This document shows positions 19,988 to 28,657 of a DNA stretch of 64,000 nucleotides, piece by piece. The stretch comes from Arenibacterium halophilum (GTDB lineage: Bacteria; Pseudomonadota; Alphaproteobacteria; Rhodobacterales; Rhodobacteraceae): contig NZ_VCPC01000003.1 of NCBI RefSeq assembly GCF_005938225.1, positions 496,001 to 560,000 on the forward strand. The letters run 5' to 3'. Position 1 is the first letter of the stretch, and every line of letters starts with the position of its first letter. A program made the translations under genes and the position numbers. A model generated the notes under the pieces. The model saw only the letters and a program-made list of their open reading frames with translations, was not told where the DNA came from and did no database searches.

Positions 19988-20473
19988 TTGGACGACGATA
20001 TCCGCACAGCCGCCGAGGCCGAAGAGGCCGCCGCCCTTCCGCGCCAGCGCGAGGTCCACGCCAACCCCGAGGATTGCGCCGGGCTGGAAAAGGTGCCGGG
20101 CAACCTGCGCGGCCCCGGCGCGGGCAAAAGCGCGGCGCAATGGGCCTATGAGCGGCTGATCCTGTATATCCGAAACTTCGAGGAAAAGCTGGACGCCGAG
20201 CACGAGGTCGCGATGGGGTTCACCGGCGGGCAGACCGGCATCATGCGGATCGAGGGCTTGGGATTTTTCGACCCCGATATCATTACCTTCTACGGCACCG
20301 ACCCAAGCGGCGCGCGCACCCAGATGGTGCAGCACGTCAGCCAGTTGAACGTCGCGCTGCGGGCGCTGCCCAAGCATGTGCAATCCGAACCGGCCCAGCG
20401 CATCGGCTTTCGTCTTGCGCAGGCGCTGGAAACCGACGAAACCCTGGAAACCGGCACCCCGGCGCCCGATTGA
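19988..20473 (+). CDS. DUF6173-like conserved protein
   Basis: A 161-residue soluble protein starting at a TTG that follows an AGGGGGTGA ribosome site, 5 bases after the MBL gene. Distinct segments are GLEKVPGNLRGPGAGKSAA, QWAYERLILYIRNFEEKL, GFFDPDIITFYG and TQMVQHVSQLNVALRALPK. The gene lies immediately after an acyl-CoA dehydrogenase/MBL pair. I associate it from memory with DUF6173; no function is known. Confidence 0.72.
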   Translation: MDDDIRTAAEAEEAAALPRQREVHANPEDCAGLEKVPGNLRGPGAGKSAAQWAYERLILYIRNFEEKLDAEHEVAMGFTGGQTGIMRIEGLGFFDPDIITFYGTDPSGARTQMVQHVSQLNVALRALPKHVQSEPAQRIGFRLAQALETDETLETGTPAPD

Positions 20474-20552
20474 CGCGGGGCACCATTGACAAGGTGACAG
20501 CCGCTCTCGAATCCAGTATCCAGCGGCCAAATTGAAACGAAAAGGCGCAGAT

Positions 20553-20687
20553 ATGGCAGACCACAAGCAAGGCGAGATGGACATCTCGGTTCAGGAAGCA
20601 ACCTTTGAGGGCTTCATGAAATTCGTATCGCGGACCACGATCTGCATCCTGGTCCTTGTTGTCCTGATGGCGATCTTCATCACCTGA
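20553..20687 (+). CDS. aa3-type cytochrome c oxidase subunit IV (44 aa)
   Basis: A 44-residue peptide starting MADHKQGEMDISVQEATFEG with one C-terminal transmembrane helix (ICILVLVVLMAIFI). This matches the tiny subunit IV (PF07835) bound to aa3 oxidase in Paracoccus and Rhodobacter; it sits in the inner membrane and is not catalytic. The soluble N-terminus and single helix at the expected length make the call secure despite the short frame. The other oxidase subunits are not nearby. Confidence 0.88.
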   Translation: MADHKQGEMDISVQEATFEGFMKFVSRTTICILVLVVLMAIFIT

Positions 20688-20722
20688 TCCGACGCCCCGA
20701 TTTCCCGACACCGGAGAACCCA

Positions 20723-21343
20723 GTGCTTTACCGATTGACCTGCGCAGCCGTTCTGGCGCTGGGGGTGGCAGGTTGCGCCCCCGAACAACCCTATGCCGAT
20801 GCCGAAACCGTGGCCAAGGCGCGCTATGTCAGCAGCGAACCACCTTCGGTGACGCTGTACACCATGGTGAACAACCGCACGGGCAAGGGCGGGCATTCGG
20901 CGCTGCACATCAACGCCTCGGAATCGATCATCTTCGATCCGGCCGGATCCTACTATGCCGATGTGGTGCCGGAACGGAACGACGTGCTGTACGGCGTATC
21001 GCCCGCGATCGAACAGTCGTATCGCAGCGCCCATGCCCGCACCACCTTTCACGTTGTCAGCCAGAAACTGCCGCTGTCGGCGGCGCAGGCGGAACAGGCC
21101 TATCAGCTGGCCGTGACCAATGGCGCGGTGCCGGGGGCCTTCTGCGCCAACGCGACCTCGACCATTCTGGGGCAGGTGCTGGGCAAGGATGCCATCAAGA
21201 CCACGATGTATCCGACCAACCTGCAAACCCAGTTCGCACAGCTGCCCGGCGTGATCACCGACAAGTACTATGAAGGCGACAGCGCCGATCTGCAGGACGG
21301 TCTGGCGCGCGGCAATGCCGCCCTAACCGCCCAGCAGGAATAG
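20723..21343 (+). CDS. Lipoprotein with possible permuted papain-like His/Cys pair
   Basis: A 206-residue protein with a lipoprotein signal (LALGVAGC). It starts at a GTG preceded by GGAGAA. The body contains GKGGHSALHINASESIIFDP and, about 90 residues on, GAFCANATSTIL. A His-then-Cys order with GGHSALHI resembles circularly permuted NlpC/P60 (YiiX/LRAT-like) enzymes, but this is inference. It converges with azlD and overlaps its 3' end by 21 bases. Confidence 0.72.
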   Translation: MLYRLTCAAVLALGVAGCAPEQPYADAETVAKARYVSSEPPSVTLYTMVNNRTGKGGHSALHINASESIIFDPAGSYYADVVPERNDVLYGVSPAIEQSYRSAHARTTFHVVSQKLPLSAAQAEQAYQLAVTNGAVPGAFCANATSTILGQVLGKDAIKTTMYPTNLQTQFAQLPGVITDKYYEGDSADLQDGLARGNAALTAQQE

Positions 21344-21670
21344 CAGCAGGTACAGCGTGGCGGCGCCCGAAAAGATCGCCGCCAGCACGTTCTTGACCAG
21401 ATAGCCCACGGCCAGCGTCACCGCCGCTGCCGCCATGCGCGGCGTGTCCATCACACCACCCGTGGCCGCGGGCCAGATCACCAGCGGCGTCACCAGCGCG
21501 GGCAGAACGGCCACGGCGGTATAGCGCAGATGCCGCAGCACCCACTCCGGCATCGCGCGGCTGCCCACCATTCCGATGAAAATGAAGCGCAGCGCAAAGC
21601 TGCCCAGTGCCAGACCGATGATAACGGTCCAGACGGTGGCCGGATCGAACGGAACGCCCGCGTTGGTCAT
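21323..21670 (-). CDS. azlD: AzlD family small subunit of branched-chain amino acid exporter
   Basis: A 115-residue protein with four hydrophobic helices, including VWTVIIGLALGSFALRF and YTAVAVLPALVTPLVIW. It pairs with AzlC to export branched-chain amino acids (the AzlCD/YgaZH system). The start lies within the azlC stop (4-base ATGA overlap), so the two are co-translated. The order azlC-azlD is canonical. Confidence 0.88.
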   Translation of the reverse strand: MTNAGVPFDPATVWTVIIGLALGSFALRFIFIGMVGSRAMPEWVLRHLRYTAVAVLPALVTPLVIWPAATGGVMDTPRMAAAAVTLAVGYLVKNVLAAIFSGAATLYLLLFLLGG

Positions 21671-22383
21671 GAAAACAGCCCCCGGCGTTTCAGCATCAGT
21701 TCGACTTGTGCGCCGGTCATCATCGCCGCCGCACCGGCCACCAGCAGGCCAAGGTTATAGGGGATGCCCACCGCAAGAATCGCGACCACGATCGACACCA
21801 GCGCCGCCGCGATATGGGCCGGAGTGCGCAGCATCGGCCCGATCATCGCAAGGAAGGCAATCGGCAACGCGAAATCCAGCGCCCAGCTGTCGGGAATTTG
21901 CGACCCCATGACCGCACCCACCAGCGTGGCCGTATACCAGAGCGGAGCGATCAGCGCGCTAGTGCCGAAGAAATAGGCCATCCGTTGCGGCACGGTCATC
22001 GCGGGCTCGGTTTCAAACTTCACGATGGACAGCGAATAGGACTGATCGACCGTGAAATAGGCCGCCAGCGCCCGCTGCCACAGCGGCGCACCGCCAAGAT
22101 AGGGCGTAAGAGAGGCCGAATACATCGCCACCCGCAGGTTTACCGCCAGCGCCGAGGCCAGGATAATCAGCGTCGGCGCATCTTCGCGCAGCAGTTGCAG
22201 CGCGGCAAACTGGGCCGAGCCGGCAAAAACCGTCATCGAGAAGGTGAAGATCATCGTCAGATCCAGCCCGGCCTCGGCGGCAAGCACGCCGAACAGCAAC
22301 CCGAACGGCCCTGCCACAAAGATGAAGGGCAGGCTGTCGCGGGCCCCGCGCCAGAACCAGGATTTCGCGGTGGTGCGTGTCAT
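21667..22383 (-). CDS. azlC: AzlC family permease
   Basis: A 238-residue multi-spanning membrane protein of the AzlC family, the large subunit of the branched-chain amino acid exporter. Visible landmarks are LPFIFVAGPFGLLFGVLA, TFSMTVFAGSAQFAALQLL, ALAVNLRVAMYSASLTPYL and FTVDQSYSLSIV. Transcribed divergently from fdhD, with only 49 bases between start codons, so promoters must overlap. Confidence 0.92.
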   Translation of the reverse strand: MTRTTAKSWFWRGARDSLPFIFVAGPFGLLFGVLAAEAGLDLTMIFTFSMTVFAGSAQFAALQLLREDAPTLIILASALAVNLRVAMYSASLTPYLGGAPLWQRALAAYFTVDQSYSLSIVKFETEPAMTVPQRMAYFFGTSALIAPLWYTATLVGAVMGSQIPDSWALDFALPIAFLAMIGPMLRTPAHIAAALVSIVVAILAVGIPYNLGLLVAGAAAMMTGAQVELMLKRRGLFS

Positions 22384-22432
22384 TGGTTATCCCTAGGATG
22401 AACCCGACCGGAGTATATGCGAACGCAGGGAG

Positions 22433-23326
22433 TTGCAATTGGCGCGCAGCATTTCCGATGTGGCTGAACAGATGGCCGATTACATCATCGCCCCGAACCC
22501 GAATGCCCAGCGCCTGACTCGCGCCATCGACGGGGTCGATCACACCGGCGCGCAGGTCGAAATTCCGGTTGTCGAGGAACGCCCGCTGACGATTTTCCTC
22601 AACAGTCAGGAAATCGTGACGGCGATGACGATCGGGGATTATCCCGATTACCTCGCGCTGGGATTCCTGCGCAATCAGGGCATGTTGCGCGATGACGACA
22701 TCATCACCGCCGTGGATTACGACGACGATCTGGAAACCGTGGTGGTGCGCACCGAACGCCAGACGAGCTATGAAGAGAAGCTGAAGAAGAAAACCCGCAC
22801 ATCGGGCTGTGCTGTGGGCACCGTGTTCGGCGACATGATGGAGGGGCTGGAGACCCTGACGCTCCCCGCCGCTGAACTGCGCCTGTCGTGGCTGTATGCG
22901 CTGTCGCACACCATCAACCGCACCCCTTCGCTGTATTTGCAGGCAGGGGCGATCCACGGCACCGTGCTGTGCCGCGCCGATCAGCCGCTGGTCTACATGG
23001 AGGACGTGGGCCGCCACAACGCGGTCGACAAGGTGGCGGGCTGGATGCTGAAACATGGTGAATCGGCCGAGGATAAAATCCTCTACACCACCGGGCGGCT
23101 GACATCCGAGATGGTCATCAAGACCGCGCAGATGGGTATTCCGGTGCTGGTCTCGCGCTCGGGCTTCACCGCCTGGGGCGTAGAAATCGCGCGGCAGGTC
23201 GGGCTGACCCTGATCGGTCGCCTGCGCGGGCAACGCTACGTCTGCCTCTCGGGCGCCGACCGGCTGATCCGGGATGTCGAACCGTCGTCATCGCGCGAGG
23301 ATACGGGCAAGAGGCACCGCGAATGA
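22433..23326 (+). CDS. fdhD: Formate dehydrogenase accessory sulfurtransferase
   Basis: A 297-residue FdhD-family protein, which passes sulfur from a cysteine desulfurase to the molybdenum cofactor of formate dehydrogenase. It has EERPLTIFLN, ALGFLRNQGML, MEDVGRHNAVDKVAGW and TTGRLTSEMVIKTAQMGIPV, all typical. The catalytic loop reads TSGCAVG: the first cysteine is present, but the second Cys of the common CxxC is replaced. No ATG fits; TTG 22433 or TTG 22439 (after GCAGGGAG) is the likely start. It overlaps mobA by 4 bases. Confidence 0.9.
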   Translation: MQLARSISDVAEQMADYIIAPNPNAQRLTRAIDGVDHTGAQVEIPVVEERPLTIFLNSQEIVTAMTIGDYPDYLALGFLRNQGMLRDDDIITAVDYDDDLETVVVRTERQTSYEEKLKKKTRTSGCAVGTVFGDMMEGLETLTLPAAELRLSWLYALSHTINRTPSLYLQAGAIHGTVLCRADQPLVYMEDVGRHNAVDKVAGWMLKHGESAEDKILYTTGRLTSEMVIKTAQMGIPVLVSRSGFTAWGVEIARQVGLTLIGRLRGQRYVCLSGADRLIRDVEPSSSREDTGKRHRE

Positions 23327-23943
23327 AACAACCGCTTGGCGTCATTCTGGCGGGTGGGCAGGCGCGCCGCATGGGCGGGGGCGACAAGGCGCTGTTGCCG
23401 CTGGCGGGGCGCACCATGCTGGACCATGTCCGCGACCGGCTGGAGCCGCAGGTGGCCGGGCTGGCGCTGAACGCGAATGGCGATGCCGCGCGCTTTGCCG
23501 CGACCGGCTTGCCTGTGCTGCCCGACCCGGTGGCGGGCTTCGTCGGGCCGCTGGCCGGGGTTCTGGCCGGGCTCGACTGGGCCGCCGGGCAGGGGGGCGA
23601 GACCATCGTCACCGCCGCAGGTGACACACCTTTCTTCCCCGAGGATTTGGTGCCGCAGCTGCTGCTTGCCGCCGAGGGCATGGCCGCCCCGCTGGCCCTT
23701 GCCGCCACGCCGGGCGACAATGGCAAACCCCAGCGCCACCCGACCTTCGGCCTCTGGCCCGTTGCCCTGCGCGATGACCTGCGCGCCGCGCTGACGGGGG
23801 GCTTGCGCAAGGTGGTCCAATGGACCGACGCGCATCGCGCGCAAACCGCGATCTTCCCCGCGCAAGGGCTGGACCCGTTCTTCAACGTGAACACGCCCGA
23901 GGATCTGGAGCATGCCAACCGCCTGCTTGAGGGAGAAATATGA
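23323..23943 (+). CDS. mobA: Molybdenum cofactor guanylyltransferase
   Basis: A 206-residue nucleotidyltransferase that adds GMP to molybdopterin, producing the guanine-dinucleotide cofactor used by DMSO reductase-family enzymes, including formate dehydrogenases. The GTP-binding signature VILAGGQARRMGGGDKAL is at residues 7-24. It is followed by ALNANGD, VTAAGDTPFFP (metal Asp) and a C-terminal FFNVNTPEDLEHA. It overlaps fdhD and mobB by 4 bases each, giving a tightly coupled operon. Confidence 0.95.
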   Translation: MKQPLGVILAGGQARRMGGGDKALLPLAGRTMLDHVRDRLEPQVAGLALNANGDAARFAATGLPVLPDPVAGFVGPLAGVLAGLDWAAGQGGETIVTAAGDTPFFPEDLVPQLLLAAEGMAAPLALAATPGDNGKPQRHPTFGLWPVALRDDLRAALTGGLRKVVQWTDAHRAQTAIFPAQGLDPFFNVNTPEDLEHANRLLEGEI

Positions 23944-24431
23944 AGATTTACGGCGTCACCGGCTGGAAGAACGCGGGCAAGACCGGGCTGATGGAGCGGT
24001 TGGTGAACGAGATCTGCGCGCGCGGCATCTCTGTCTCGACCGTCAAGCACGCGCACCACTCATTCGATGTCGATCACCCCGGCAAGGACAGCCACCGCCA
24101 CCGCATTGCCGGCGCGCGCGAGGTGCTGCTGGCCTCGCGCCACCGGGTCGCCCTGATGCAAGAGCTGCGCGACGATCCCGAGCCGCCGCTGTCGGACCTG
24201 CTTGCCCGGCTCTCGCCTGTCGATCTGGTGCTGATCGAAGGCTACAAGCGCGACAGCCACCCCAAGGTCGAGGCACATCGCGCCGAAACCGGCAACCCGC
24301 TGATCGCGCCCGGCGATCCGACCATCCGCGCCGTCGCCAGCGATACGCCGTTGACGCTGGACCGCCCGGTGTTCGACCTGGACGACACCGCCGCCATCGC
24401 CGATTTCATCCTCTCCGAGGTCGGGCTGTGA
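23940..24431 (+). CDS. mobB: Molybdopterin-guanine dinucleotide biosynthesis protein B
   Basis: A 163-residue P-loop GTPase that assists MobA. The Walker A motif VTGWKNAGKTGLMERLV is at residues 5-21, followed by STVKHAHHSFDVDHPGKDSH and VDLVLIEGYKRDSHPKVEAH, which are diagnostic of MobB. Its last codon overlaps the GTG start of the moeA fusion gene (GTGA). Confidence 0.95.
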   Translation: MKIYGVTGWKNAGKTGLMERLVNEICARGISVSTVKHAHHSFDVDHPGKDSHRHRIAGAREVLLASRHRVALMQELRDDPEPPLSDLLARLSPVDLVLIEGYKRDSHPKVEAHRAETGNPLIAPGDPTIRAVASDTPLTLDRPVFDLDDTAAIADFILSEVGL

Positions 24432-26539
24432 GCTTTGACACCATCGCCGTGGTCGATTGGTCGGCCGCCAAACGCGCGCCTGCGCGCCCTTCGAAAGATG
24501 CGATCTGGGTTGGAATCACCCGTGCAGGCTACGACGAAGAGCCAGTGTATCACCGCAACCGGATCGACGCCGAGGCGTGGCTGGCCGAATTCATCGCAAC
24601 CGAACGCGCGGCGGGCCGCCGCCTGCTGGTCGGATTCGATTTCCCCTTTGGCTATCCCGCCGGTTTCGCCCGTCTGGTCACCGGCAGTGACGACCCGCTG
24701 ACCCTCTGGGACTGGTTCGCGGATCAGATCGAAGACACCCCCGAAGGCGAAAACAACCGTTTTGCCGTGGCCGAACGGCTGAACCGTCTTGCCCCCGGTC
24801 CAGGGCCGTTCTGGGGCAAACCCAACCCCGATGGCTGGCCCGATCTGCCCTACCGCAAGGAAGGCATCCGTTTTGCCCCCTTCGCCGAGCGCCGCGCCTG
24901 CGACCACGCGGCCAAGGCGGCTTCGTCCTGTTTCCAGATGAATTACCCGCCAACGGTCGGCGGGCAGGTGATGATGGGCCTGCCGATGCTGTCGCGCCTG
25001 CGCCGCCTGCCCGGAGTCGCCGCATGGCCATTCCAGCCGTGGCAGGACGCCCCCGTTGTGCTGGCGGAAATCTGGCCCGGGTTGATCGAACCGGCCGTCA
25101 AGGCGGCGTCAGCAAAAGGCACCATTCGCGACCGCGAACAGGTCCGCCTGCTGGCCCGCGCGCTGGCCGCGCTGCCGCTCGACGGTTTGATCAAGATGAT
25201 GGCTGACCACAGCGCCGAGGCAAAAGAAGAGGGCTGGATCCTCGGCGCCGGTCACAATGACACCCTGATCCGCCACGCCACGCCCGTGCTTGCCCCGCCG
25301 CCGCTGCGCAACGATTGCTTTGCCCTGCCCGCCGGGGTGGACTGGACTCCGGTCGACGAGGCGCTGGCCCTGCTGCGCGACAGGCTGGCCTCGGTTACCG
25401 GCACCGAAACCATTGCCACCGCCGATGCGCTGGGTCGCATCCTCGCCGCCGATGTCACCGCCCCGCGTTCCAACCCGCCGCTGCCCAATACAGCGGTCGA
25501 TGGCTATGGCTTTGCCGGGCCGCTGTCCGAAGGCGATCATGTCATTCCGCTGACGCCGGGCCGCGCCGCCGCCGGGTTGGCCCAAACAGGCACGGTGCCG
25601 CCCGGCCACGCCATTCGCATCCTCACGGGCGCGAGCCTGCCCGCGGGCGTCGATACGGTGATCCTGCAAGAAGACGTGACTTTGGGAGAGGGGGCCATCG
25701 CCTGTCGCGGCCCGCTGAAACGCGGCGCCAACACCCGCCGTGCAGGTGAAGACGTGGAACAGGGCGCGACCGTGCTGCCCAAGGGCCGTGTGCTGGGCGC
25801 GCCGGATCTTGCCCTGCTGTCGGCGGTCGGGGTGGATCGGGTGATGCTGCGCAAACCTCTGCGGGTTGCCGTGATTTCAACGGGTGACGAGTTGGTCGAT
25901 CCCGGATCGCCCGCGCAACCCGGCCAGATTTACGATGCGAACCGCCCGATGCTGCTGGCGCTGCTGCGCCGCTTTGGTGCAATTCCGGTGGACATGGGCC
26001 GCGCCACAGACGACCGCGCCGCCTTGCGCGCCCGGCTGGATGCAGCGGCGGACATGGCCGATGCGGTGCTGACGAGCGGCGGCGCTTCGGCTGGCGACGA
26101 AGATCACGTCTCGGCCCTGCTGACAGAGGCCGGTGCCATGACACTTTGGCGGATCGCGATGAAACCGGGCCGCCCGCTGGCGCTGGGCCTGTGGCAGGGC
26201 AAGCCGGTGTTCGGCCTGCCGGGCAACCCGGTGGCCGCGCTGGTCTGCGCGCTGATCTTTGCGCGCCCCGCGCTGGCTCAACTGGCGGGCGCACCCTGGC
26301 CTGAACCGCAGGGATTCGACGTGCCCGCCGCCTTCGAAAAACGCAAGAAACCGGGCCGCCGCGAATACCTGCGCGCCCGTATGCGTGATGGCCGGGCCGA
26401 GGTTTTCGCCTCGGAGGGCTCGGGCCGCATCAGCGGTCTGAGCTGGGCCGAAGGGCTTGTCGAGCTTGGCGATGACGCCTGCCACATCCGGCCCGGCGAT
26501 CCGGTGCGCTTTCTGCCCTACGCCAGCTTCGGGCTTTGA
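24428..26539 (+). CDS. moeA: MoeA molybdotransferase with extra N-terminal DUF429-like domain
   Basis: A 703-residue fusion. Residues about 296-703 are MoeA, which inserts molybdate into adenylylated molybdopterin (PNTAVDGYGFA, TGASLPAGVDTVILQED, ISTGDELVDPG, GGASAGDEDHV, FGLPGNPVAALV). Residues 1-290 (FDTIAVVDWSAAKRA, LLVGFDFPFGYPAGF, ACDHAAKAASSCFQMNYPP) form a separate domain resembling DUF429/RNase-H-fold proteins; its role is unknown. No stop or internal start interrupts the join. It starts at GTG inside the mobB stop, so its N-terminal domain is part of the Mo-cofactor operon by design. Confidence 0.88.
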   Translation: MSFDTIAVVDWSAAKRAPARPSKDAIWVGITRAGYDEEPVYHRNRIDAEAWLAEFIATERAAGRRLLVGFDFPFGYPAGFARLVTGSDDPLTLWDWFADQIEDTPEGENNRFAVAERLNRLAPGPGPFWGKPNPDGWPDLPYRKEGIRFAPFAERRACDHAAKAASSCFQMNYPPTVGGQVMMGLPMLSRLRRLPGVAAWPFQPWQDAPVVLAEIWPGLIEPAVKAASAKGTIRDREQVRLLARALAALPLDGLIKMMADHSAEAKEEGWILGAGHNDTLIRHATPVLAPPPLRNDCFALPAGVDWTPVDEALALLRDRLASVTGTETIATADALGRILAADVTAPRSNPPLPNTAVDGYGFAGPLSEGDHVIPLTPGRAAAGLAQTGTVPPGHAIRILTGASLPAGVDTVILQEDVTLGEGAIACRGPLKRGANTRRAGEDVEQGATVLPKGRVLGAPDLALLSAVGVDRVMLRKPLRVAVISTGDELVDPGSPAQPGQIYDANRPMLLALLRRFGAIPVDMGRATDDRAALRARLDAAADMADAVLTSGGASAGDEDHVSALLTEAGAMTLWRIAMKPGRPLALGLWQGKPVFGLPGNPVAALVCALIFARPALAQLAGAPWPEPQGFDVPAAFEKRKKPGRREYLRARMRDGRAEVFASEGSGRISGLSWAEGLVELGDDACHIRPGDPVRFLPYASFGL

Positions 26540-26606
26540 CCACACCGTGATTTGAACCGGAAGTGTGGCGCGCTATCTTCCCCGCATCGCAACCCGGAGG
26601 ACGACA

Positions 26607-27392
26607 ATGCCACAGACCCGCCGCAGCTTTCTGATCACCGCCGCCGCTGCCGCCGGCAGCACCACAATCCTGCCCTACGCCGCCATGGCCGGCGGGCATC
26701 TCGCCAATGAATTCAAGACCTCGCAGGGCACGATCACCGTGCACCCCGTCGAACATGCGTCCTTTGCGATGGAAAGCCCGGCAGGCACCATCTATGTGGA
26801 CCCGGTTGGCGACGCCGCGCTGTATGGCGATTTTCCCAAGCCCGACCTGATCCTGATAACGCATGAACACGGCGACCATTACAACGCCGAAACCCTTGCC
26901 GCGCTGATGGGCGAAGACACGATGCTGGTGACCAACCCGGCCGTGTTCGACATGCTTCCCGAAGCCATGAAGGCGCGAGCCACTTCGGTCGCCAATGGCG
27001 AAATGGCAGAGTTCGGCCCAGTGCGGATCGACGCGATCCCGGCCTATAACACCACAGAAGACCGCAAGAATTTCCACCCTGAAGGACGTGACAACGGCTA
27101 TGTGCTGAATTTCGACGACTTCCGCGTCTATATCTCGGGCGACACCGAAGGCACGCCGGAGATGCGCGCCCTGCAGGATATCGACCTTGCGTTCGTCTGC
27201 ATGAACCTGCCTTTCACGATGGACGCCAGCGCCGCTGCTGCCGCGGTGTCGGAGTTCAAACCCACCTACGTTTACCCCTATCACTATCGCGGACGCGATG
27301 GCGGAACCCAGGACCCGGAGGCTTTTGCACAGGCGGTTGACGGTGCGGTCGAGGTGAAGCTGCACGACTGGTACAACGGCACGCTCAGCTGA
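26607..27392 (+). CDS. Periplasmic MBL-fold hydrolase (UlaG-like) with Tat signal
   Basis: A 261-residue metallo-beta-lactamase-fold protein. The N-terminus PQTRRSFLITAAAAAGSTT is a twin-arginine signal with cleavage near AMA-GG, so it should fold with its metals before export. The metal motif is ITHEHGDHYN, and further ligands are in YISGDTEGTPEM and YPYHYRGRD. It resembles the UlaG/lactonase-like branch. It starts 67 bases after moeA with its own AACCCGGAGG ribosome site. The substrate is unknown. Confidence 0.87.
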   Translation: MPQTRRSFLITAAAAAGSTTILPYAAMAGGHLANEFKTSQGTITVHPVEHASFAMESPAGTIYVDPVGDAALYGDFPKPDLILITHEHGDHYNAETLAALMGEDTMLVTNPAVFDMLPEAMKARATSVANGEMAEFGPVRIDAIPAYNTTEDRKNFHPEGRDNGYVLNFDDFRVYISGDTEGTPEMRALQDIDLAFVCMNLPFTMDASAAAAAVSEFKPTYVYPYHYRGRDGGTQDPEAFAQAVDGAVEVKLHDWYNGTLS

Positions 27393-27401
27393 ACATCATG
27401 T

Positions 27402-27461
27402 CTTCTTTGGGGTGAAAATATCCCGGGGGAGTCCCGAAGGGACGGGGGCAGAGCCCCCGTT
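27402..27461 (-). repeat. Dispersed GC-rich repeat, long form, copy 3
   Basis: Read on the minus strand: GGGGGCTCTGCCCCCGTCCC, TTCGGGACTCCCCCGGGATATTTT, then CACCCCAAAGAAG. It begins 10 bases after the MBL gene's stop, with the CTTCTTTGG box nearest the stop. The long form carries two hairpins (GGGGG-CTCTG-CCCCC and GTCCC-TTC-GGGAC). Confidence 0.8.
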
Positions 27462-27543
27462 TCCTTTCTATTGCCGCCTCCCTGCGACGGAGGGGCAGAA
27501 CCCGGCTGATCTTCATACAGTCAGGTCCAGACGTCCCGGTAGA

Positions 27544-27604
27544 GGGGGCGCTGCCCTCACCGGGCCAAGGCCCGGCCCCCCGGAGTATTTGTCCAAAGAG
27601 AAGG
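27544..27604 (+). repeat. Dispersed GC-rich repeat, long form, copy 4
   Basis: Plus-strand copy: GGGGGCGCTGCCCTCACCGG, GCCAAGGCCCGGCCCCCCGGAGTATTT, then GTCCAAAGAGAAGG. It faces away from copy 3. Its box is 14 bases from the stop codon (27619) of the minus-strand gene to the right. The 82 bases between copies 3 and 4 show no coding signal. Confidence 0.78.
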
Positions 27605-27618
27605 GGCGGGCCTGTGCC

Positions 27619-28644
27619 CTAATCGAAGGTTCCGGCCACGCGGCCCAGAAGCATGAAGGCGCGGGCGGTGCGCGTGTCGGACAGAGCCGAGATATCGGCA
27701 TCCGAGGCAGTGGTTTCGAATTCGGCAAACATCCGGTCGAACAGGCGCAGGAAGTGGTGCGCGGCATCGCGGAAGATCGGATCCTGCTTCATCCGTCCGG
27801 CCGAGAGTGCCAGCGAGCTGCGGTCGTGCACCCCGCCCAGCGAGGCGATGGCGCGCCCGCGCGCGCCCTGGGCAAACTGGCGCCAGACTTCGGGGCGCGC
27901 CATGTCCGGGCGCAGGTCGTCCATGTAGATCCCGTCCTGGCTCAGCAGGGTCAGCACATCCTGGCTCGCCTGAACGATCTGGGCGGTCTTGCGGTCGCGC
28001 AGGGCCCGGCGCAGTGCGGCGAACCCGGCTTCGTCTTCGGCAGTTTCCGGGAAATTCAGCGCGCGGACGAAATCATCTACCGGCAGGGGTGGCGCCAGCA
28101 CTTCGACAGGCGTGCCAAGGGCCAGCAGACCCTGATCGACATCCTCACCCGTAGGTGCGGCCACCGGCGTGGGCGGGCGCGATCGGTCGCGCCGGGTGGA
28201 GAACGTTGCCAGTGCGGTTTCCGTCTTCTTCGCGGCGGCGGCGATTTCGTCCAGCTTCTTGGCGACGGTGACATCGGTGCTCAGCGCGGCGCGCTGTTGC
28301 AGCGCGACATAGGATTGGCGAATGCCGTCGATCGCCGCCTGAAGGCGCGCGCTTTCCTCGCGCATCACCCGGTTCGACCGGGCCGCCGTTGCCGCCACCC
28401 AGATCATCCCCACCGGCATGAAGATTGCCAGCATCGTGATCAGAAACCGCAGACCGTCGAAATCCGGTCGGCTTCCATCCGGGACCACCACGAAGAAGAT
28501 CACAGCGATCAGAAGCCACAGCACCGACAGGGCGATGGCCACCAGTTCGATGCTGGTGATGGCGTCATATTGCGGACGGTCGTAAATGCCCAGCGGAGTC
28601 GCCTGGCTGTCCTGGGACGCATTCGAAGGAGGCTCGGACGCCAT
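27619..28644 (-). CDS. Hypothetical membrane protein with two TM helices and coiled coil
   Basis: A 341-residue protein not assigned to a known family. It has a short polar N-terminus and two hydrophobic helices (ELVAIALSVLWLLIAVIFFV and LRFLITMLAIFMPVGMIWVA). Then comes a helical, probably coiled-coil stretch (REESARLQAAIDGIRQSYVA onward), a Pro-rich linker, and a soluble helical C-terminal half. The topology suggests an inner-membrane anchor with a cytoplasmic domain. It starts 14 bases after greA on the same strand and may be co-transcribed with it. Confidence 0.78.
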   Translation of the reverse strand: MASEPPSNASQDSQATPLGIYDRPQYDAITSIELVAIALSVLWLLIAVIFFVVVPDGSRPDFDGLRFLITMLAIFMPVGMIWVAATAARSNRVMREESARLQAAIDGIRQSYVALQQRAALSTDVTVAKKLDEIAAAAKKTETALATFSTRRDRSRPPTPVAAPTGEDVDQGLLALGTPVEVLAPPLPVDDFVRALNFPETAEDEAGFAALRRALRDRKTAQIVQASQDVLTLLSQDGIYMDDLRPDMARPEVWRQFAQGARGRAIASLGGVHDRSSLALSAGRMKQDPIFRDAAHHFLRLFDRMFAEFETTASDADISALSDTRTARAFMLLGRVAGTFD

Positions 28645-28657
28645 GGCCGTATCTCCC

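Noticed and set aside
20494-20520. TTGACA at 20486-20491 as a promoter for the cytochrome oxidase subunit IV gene
   Set aside because: A good -35 is present, but no acceptable -10 lies 16-18 bases downstream.
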